From the NCBI RefSeq assembly GCF_009914315.1, contig NZ_CP042596.1, positions 2,170,001 through 2,234,000 on the forward strand: DNA of 64,000 nt, written 5' to 3'. The position numbers and the translations under genes are program-made. This document shows, in pieces, positions 60,109-64,000 of the stretch (its first letter is position 1; every line of letters begins with the position of its first letter). The stretch comes from Granulicella sp. WH15 (GTDB taxonomy: Bacteria > Acidobacteriota > Terriglobia > Terriglobales > Acidobacteriaceae). The notes beneath the pieces were generated by a model. The model did no database searches, had not been told where the DNA came from, and worked only from the letters and a program-made list of their open reading frames with translations.

Positions 60109-63057
60109 ATGAAGAACGCAGTCCAATCTCGGATACTTGCCGTCGTCCTCGCAGCGGTAACGCTGGCGGCGTGCGTTCTCGCAGGTCTGAACCTTGCCCA
60201 GGAAAGCTCTTATGAGGAGCCAACTGACGGCATCTGGTGGGTAGAGGCCACGGGCGGACTCTGCGCCCAGCAGGTCCCCGCCGACTCGCCCGGCCAGCGC
60301 GCAGGCATCCGCGCAGGCGACGTCCTCCAGTCCGTCGACGAGATCCCCACCCCCCGTCTGGCCCCGCTCATGCGCGAGATCTACCACATGGGCAGTTGGT
60401 CGCACGCCACCTACACCATTGCGCGCAATCCCCAGCGTTGCCAGATCGGCCCGCACTCCACCCGGCTGGACATCCAGGTCATCCTCGAGCCCACCGACCG
60501 CAGCATCAACCAAGGGTTGCGTCTCATCGCCCTCGTCTACCTGCTGATCGGCCTCTACGTCCTCTTTCGCCGTTGGACCGCGCCGAAGTCAGTTCACTTC
60601 TATGTCTTCTGCCTGGTCTCGTTCGTCCTCTACTCGTTCAAGTTCACCAGCAAGTTCGATACGCTGGACCAGTTCATCTATTGGTCGAACATTATCGCCA
60701 CAGCGCTTCAGCCCGCGCTGTTTCTGCACTTCGCGGTCAGCTTCTCGGAGTCAGCCGATCCCCGCCGCCTGACCGGCCGCCGTATCTTGACCGGCCTGCT
60801 TTACTTGCCCGCGGTCTACCTGGTCGGACTGCACTTCACCGCCATCCGCTACTGGTCCGCGACAGAGCTGCTGAAGCACCGGATCGACAAGATCGACTAC
60901 GCCTACATGGCCTTCTACTATGTAGTCGCGGCCATCCTCTTCTTCCTGCGCTCGCGCTACACCGAGTCCACGCTGCAACGCCAGCAACTCAAGTGGCTCA
61001 CGCGCGGCACCCTTGTCGTGGCGGTTCCGTTCACTCTGCTCTACGTCCTTCCCTTCCTGCTCGACCTCACGGTCCCGACGCTCTTCGCCAACATTGTCCG
61101 GCTCTCGTTCGTGGTGCTGCCGCTCACGTTCTCGTGGGCCATCGTCCGCTACCGCCTGATGGACGTGGACCTCATCTTCAAGCGCGGCGTCACCTACACG
61201 CTGGCGACAGCGGCGCTGGCGGGTCTCTACTTCGGCATCGTCGCGGTCTCGGCTGAGACGGTTCACTCGCGCCTGCAAAATACCAAGGCCCAGAGCCACG
61301 ACGTATGGGGCTTGCTCGCCGCCATCGTGGCCACTGCTCTCATCTTCGAGCCGCTCAAGAAGGCCATCCAGGCCCGGGTCGATCGAGTTTTCGACCAGAA
61401 GCGCTTCGACTACCGCGAGACCCTCGTGGACTTCGGCCGTTCGCTCAACTCGCAGACCGACCTCCGCGCCCTGGTTGACTCCATTGTCGAGCGCCTGCCC
61501 CAGACCCTGCTCGTCACCCGGGTAGCTGTCTTCCTGACGCCCGAGGACGACTCCAGCCAGCGCCTCCAACTGGCGGCCTCGCACGGCCTCGGCAACCTCC
61601 ACGCCGCCGAGCTGGAGTCGCTCGACCTCGGCTTCCTCGACTTCGACGCCCCCGACGCCAACACCCACATCTTCCTCGAGAACCCGCAGCAGGTGCTGCG
61701 CCTGCCCGACTCCGAACGCCACGCCGCCGCCCGTCTCGACCTGAACTACTACCTCCCCTGCCGCGTGGCCAACCGGCAAGGCCCCGGCACGCGCACCGTA
61801 GCCATCATTGGCCTCGGCCGCACCACAGGCGGCGACTTCCTCTCCTCCGAGGACATGGAGGTGCTCGAATCACTCGCCGGATACATCGGCATCGCCATCC
61901 AGAATGCGCAGCTCTACCGCCGCCTGGAGCAGAAGATCAACGACTTCGAGCGCCTCACCGACTTCAACCAAAATATCGTCGAGTCCATCGACATCGGCAT
62001 CCTCGCCGTCGATCTCGACGACAACATTGAGTCCTGGAACACGCGCATGGAGGTCATGTTCGCCCGCCCTCGCGCCGAGGCACTGCGCCGTCCTCTCTCC
62101 GAGATATTCTCCGCAGAGTTCCTCTCCCGCTTCGACGCTGCGCGCGACGAACACGGCACCCACACCCTCTATAAGTTCCGGCTGGCGCTGCCCAACGGCG
62201 AATCTCGCATCGCCAACATCGCCATCGCCCCTCTCGTCACCAAGAGCTTTCAGACCATCGGCCGCATCATCCTGGTCGACGACATCACCGACCGCATCGA
62301 GCTGGAGAACCAGCTTACGCAGTCCGAGAAGCTCTCGAGCATCGGCCTACTCGCCGCCGGGGTCGCGCACGAGGTCAACACGCCGCTGGCCGTCATCTCC
62401 AGCTACACCCAGATGCTGACCAAGCAGCTACGCGACGACACGCGTCTGGCCCCGGTCCTCGAAAAGATCACCCAGCAGACCTTCCGCGCCTCCGAGATCG
62501 TCAACGGCCTGCTCAACTTCTCGCGCACCAGCGGCACCGAGTTCACCTCCATCGACCTGAACCAGCTCCTGCGCGACTCCTCCATCCTGCTCGAGCACCA
62601 GTTCAAAACCGCGCAGATCCACGTCGGCCTGCATCTTTCTTCCACACTTCCTCTGGTTCAGGGCAACCAGGGCAAGCTCCAGCAGGTTATTCTTAACCTG
62701 TTACTCAACGCCAAGGACTCGATGCAGGGTGTTCGCACCGCCGCCCTTACGGTCTCAACCCAGGCCGAGGCCGGCCGTGCCGTCGTTCTCATCCGTGACA
62801 CCGGCACCGGCATCGCCCGGGAGCATCTGCACCGCATCTTCGATCCGTTCTTCACCACCAAGACCAATCCCCAGGCTGGGCAGCACAAGGGAACGGGTCT
62901 GGGCCTCGCCGTTAGCTACGGCATTTTGCAAGAGCACTCGGGCAAGATCTCGGTCGAGTCCGAGCTCGGCATTGGCACCACGTTCCGCCTTGAATTTCCA
63001 GCATCGGTCCCTGTAGCAGACCCCACGGCCGCAGCTACTCCCGTGGGCGCACCATGA
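60109..63057 (+). CDS. membrane sensor histidine kinase with PDZ, multi-TM, GAF and PAS domains
   Basis: 982 residues. After a first span (ILAVVLAAVTLAACVLAGLN) a periplasmic PDZ-like domain reads 'VPADSPGQRAGIRAGDVLQS' (~55-75). About seven more spans (~138-395) resemble 7TM sensors. The cytoplasmic part has a GAF-like domain (~430-590), a PAS domain beginning 'FNQNIVESIDIGILAVDLDD' (~625-720), and a HisKA region with phospho-acceptor His754 in 'AAGVAHEVNTPLAVISSYTQ'. The ATPase domain has the N box 'QVILNLLLNAKDS', G1 'DTGTGI', F box 'FDPFFTTK' and G2 'GTGLGLAV'. It should phosphorylate the NtrC-type regulator 93 bases downstream. The periplasmic PDZ suggests sensing of protein C-termini or envelope state (inference). 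Confidence 0.93.
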   Translation: MKNAVQSRILAVVLAAVTLAACVLAGLNLAQESSYEEPTDGIWWVEATGGLCAQQVPADSPGQRAGIRAGDVLQSVDEIPTPRLAPLMREIYHMGSWSHATYTIARNPQRCQIGPHSTRLDIQVILEPTDRSINQGLRLIALVYLLIGLYVLFRRWTAPKSVHFYVFCLVSFVLYSFKFTSKFDTLDQFIYWSNIIATALQPALFLHFAVSFSESADPRRLTGRRILTGLLYLPAVYLVGLHFTAIRYWSATELLKHRIDKIDYAYMAFYYVVAAILFFLRSRYTESTLQRQQLKWLTRGTLVVAVPFTLLYVLPFLLDLTVPTLFANIVRLSFVVLPLTFSWAIVRYRLMDVDLIFKRGVTYTLATAALAGLYFGIVAVSAETVHSRLQNTKAQSHDVWGLLAAIVATALIFEPLKKAIQARVDRVFDQKRFDYRETLVDFGRSLNSQTDLRALVDSIVERLPQTLLVTRVAVFLTPEDDSSQRLQLAASHGLGNLHAAELESLDLGFLDFDAPDANTHIFLENPQQVLRLPDSERHAAARLDLNYYLPCRVANRQGPGTRTVAIIGLGRTTGGDFLSSEDMEVLESLAGYIGIAIQNAQLYRRLEQKINDFERLTDFNQNIVESIDIGILAVDLDDNIESWNTRMEVMFARPRAEALRRPLSEIFSAEFLSRFDAARDEHGTHTLYKFRLALPNGESRIANIAIAPLVTKSFQTIGRIILVDDITDRIELENQLTQSEKLSSIGLLAAGVAHEVNTPLAVISSYTQMLTKQLRDDTRLAPVLEKITQQTFRASEIVNGLLNFSRTSGTEFTSIDLNQLLRDSSILLEHQFKTAQIHVGLHLSSTLPLVQGNQGKLQQVILNLLLNAKDSMQGVRTAALTVSTQAEAGRAVVLIRDTGTGIAREHLHRIFDPFFTTKTNPQAGQHKGTGLGLAVSYGILQEHSGKISVESELGIGTTFRLEFPASVPVADPTAAATPVGAP

Positions 63058-63150
63058 TGGCCGCAGCTACACCGTGGTCTTCGTGGAATGTCCTCTCCCC
63101 GCCATCTTCCCTGGAACCATCCGCAGCAAAGAAGCGTAGGAAACATTAAC

Positions 63151-64000
63151 ATGTCCGCAACCGCTATCGCTCCCATCGCCGCGTCTGCAACCACTGATGT
63201 TCTTACCCGACTCCTCATCATCGACGACGAACCGTCGATCCGTGAGTCGCTTGAGACCTTGCTTACCCTGGAAGGTTTTTCCGTAACGTTGGCCCAGGAC
63301 GGAGCCACGGGCCTCGATCTGCTCTCCCGCTCGGAGTACGACCTGCTCCTGCTCGACCTCGCCCTACCCGGCGAGTCCGGCATCGACCTGCTGCCGCGCA
63401 TCACGCAGATGCACCCGCAGCTTCCGGTCATCATGATTACGGCCTTCGGCACCGTCGGCAACGTGGTGGACGCGATTCGCGCCGGTGCCGAGAACTTCGT
63501 GCAGAAGCCGTGGGATAACGAGAAGCTGCTCGCCGATATCCGCACCGCCATCGCGCGCCACCGCGCCGAGGCCGAGGTCGTCCAGCTCAAGCGAGCGCTC
63601 AAGAAGCGGTACAACTTCGAAAACATCGTCGGCAAGTCCGAGCCGATGCTGCGCCTCTTCGACACGGTCGCCCAGGTCGCACCCAGCCGCTCGACCATTC
63701 TTATCCAGGGAGAGTCTGGCACCGGCAAGGAGCTGATCGCCAAGGCCATCCACCAGAACTCGCCGCGCCGCGACAAGCCGTTCATCCCAGTCAACACAGG
63801 TGCGGTGCCGTCCGAGCTGCTCGAATCGACGCTCTTCGGCCACGTCAAGGGAGCCTTTACCAGCGCCATCACCTCGAAGAAGGGCCTCTTCGAGGTCGCC
63901 AACGGCGGCACGCTCTTCCTCGACGAGATCGGCACCATGAGCATGGACATGCAGGCCAAGATTCTGCGCGTGCTCCAGGACCGCCGCTTCATGCACCTCG
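63151..64000 (+). CDS. NtrC-family sigma-54-dependent response regulator (C-terminus outside window)
   Basis: Partial, 283 residues visible. The receiver domain has '[14 protein letters not shown]' (acidic pair), phospho-acceptor Asp69 in '[13 protein letters not shown]', Thr in '[10 protein letters not shown]' and Lys in 'VQKPWDN'. The AAA+ domain has Walker A 'GESGTGKE' and Walker B '[10 protein letters not shown]'. The sigma-54 contact loop, normally GAFTGA, is GAFTSA here (residues 234-239). The DNA-binding domain lies past base 64000. It is the expected partner of the sensor kinase upstream, and would activate sigma-54 promoters. Confidence 0.93.
   Translation, partial: MSATAIAPIAASATTDVLTRLLIIDDEPSIRESLETLLTLEGFSVTLAQDGATGLDLLSRSEYDLLLLDLALPGESGIDLLPRITQMHPQLPVIMITAFGTVGNVVDAIRAGAENFVQKPWDNEKLLADIRTAIARHRAEAEVVQLKRALKKRYNFENIVGKSEPMLRLFDTVAQVAPSRSTILIQGESGTGKELIAKAIHQNSPRRDKPFIPVNTGAVPSELLESTLFGHVKGAFTSAITSKKGLFEVANGGTLFLDEIGTMSMDMQAKILRVLQDRRFMHL

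Noticed and set aside
1..64000. CRISPR array, toxin-antitoxin pair, restriction or other defence genes
   Set aside because: No regularly spaced repeats and no recognisable defence proteins were seen on either strand.

Overview
The window looks like chromosomal DNA of a soil acidobacterium (Acidobacteriota, class Terriglobia, in the range of Granulicella, Edaphobacter or Terriglobus). This is inferred from gene content: many secreted quinoproteins and c-type cytochromes, NHL-repeat and 'choice-of-anchor D' secreted proteins, wHTH-TPR and kinase-TPR membrane regulators, outer-membrane beta-barrel proteins carrying an NAPPGGCGCF-type signature, and high GC with many long antisense shadow frames. 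No 16S rRNA or other definitive marker is present. I saw no intact insertion sequence, CRISPR array or prophage.

Region 1 (1-4343, minus): a translationally coupled set (diheme cytochrome c, SMP-30-type lactonase, quinoprotein beta-propeller cut by the window start), followed downstream of its transcription direction by nothing visible and preceded by a secreted gamma-glutamyltransferase. Region 2 (4344-6750): a decayed stretch around tRNA-Ser(GGA) with a TonB-receptor scrap and two broken tyrosine integrases. Region 3 (6758-12812): GH115 alpha-glucuronidase, a serine beta-lactamase-like hydrolase and a secreted glutathione peroxidase. Region 4 (13055-18651, minus): a giant secreted NHL/Ig-like protein, a frameshifted outer-membrane beta-barrel gene, an unknown secreted protein and a small CxxC protein. 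Region 5 (18848-28919): a wHTH-TM-TPR regulator, a polytopic membrane protein, a multicopper oxidase with two beta-barrel proteins, and a large TM-TPR protein whose Ser/Thr kinase domain has lost its three main catalytic residues.

Region 6 (29143-35996, plus): HAD phosphatase, tRNA-Leu(GAG), then a tight operon of diheme cytochrome c, PQQ-type dehydrogenase, ThuA protein, TIM-barrel isomerase and Gfo/Idh/MocA oxidoreductase, which reads as periplasmic oxidation of a sugar followed by processing. Its first two genes are paralogous in design to the cytochrome/quinoprotein pair of region 1. Region 7 (36016-41960): ECF sigma factor with an anti-sigma factor that carries an HNH-like domain, then three consecutive lipoproteins (diheme cytochrome c peroxidase, cupredoxin-like protein, YncE-like beta-propeller) and a DHA2 drug exporter.

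Region 8 (42015-50082): a complete RND tripartite efflux operon, YceI, SecG and a glyoxalase II-like hydrolase. Region 9 (50143-59813): mostly housekeeping (aminotransferase, HAD, DnaE, YdcF, M20 peptidase, two alpha/beta hydrolases) with a 48-bp dispersed repeat and REP-like palindromes between genes. Region 10 (60109-64000): a PDZ/multi-TM/GAF/PAS sensor histidine kinase and its NtrC-type regulator, the latter cut by the window end.
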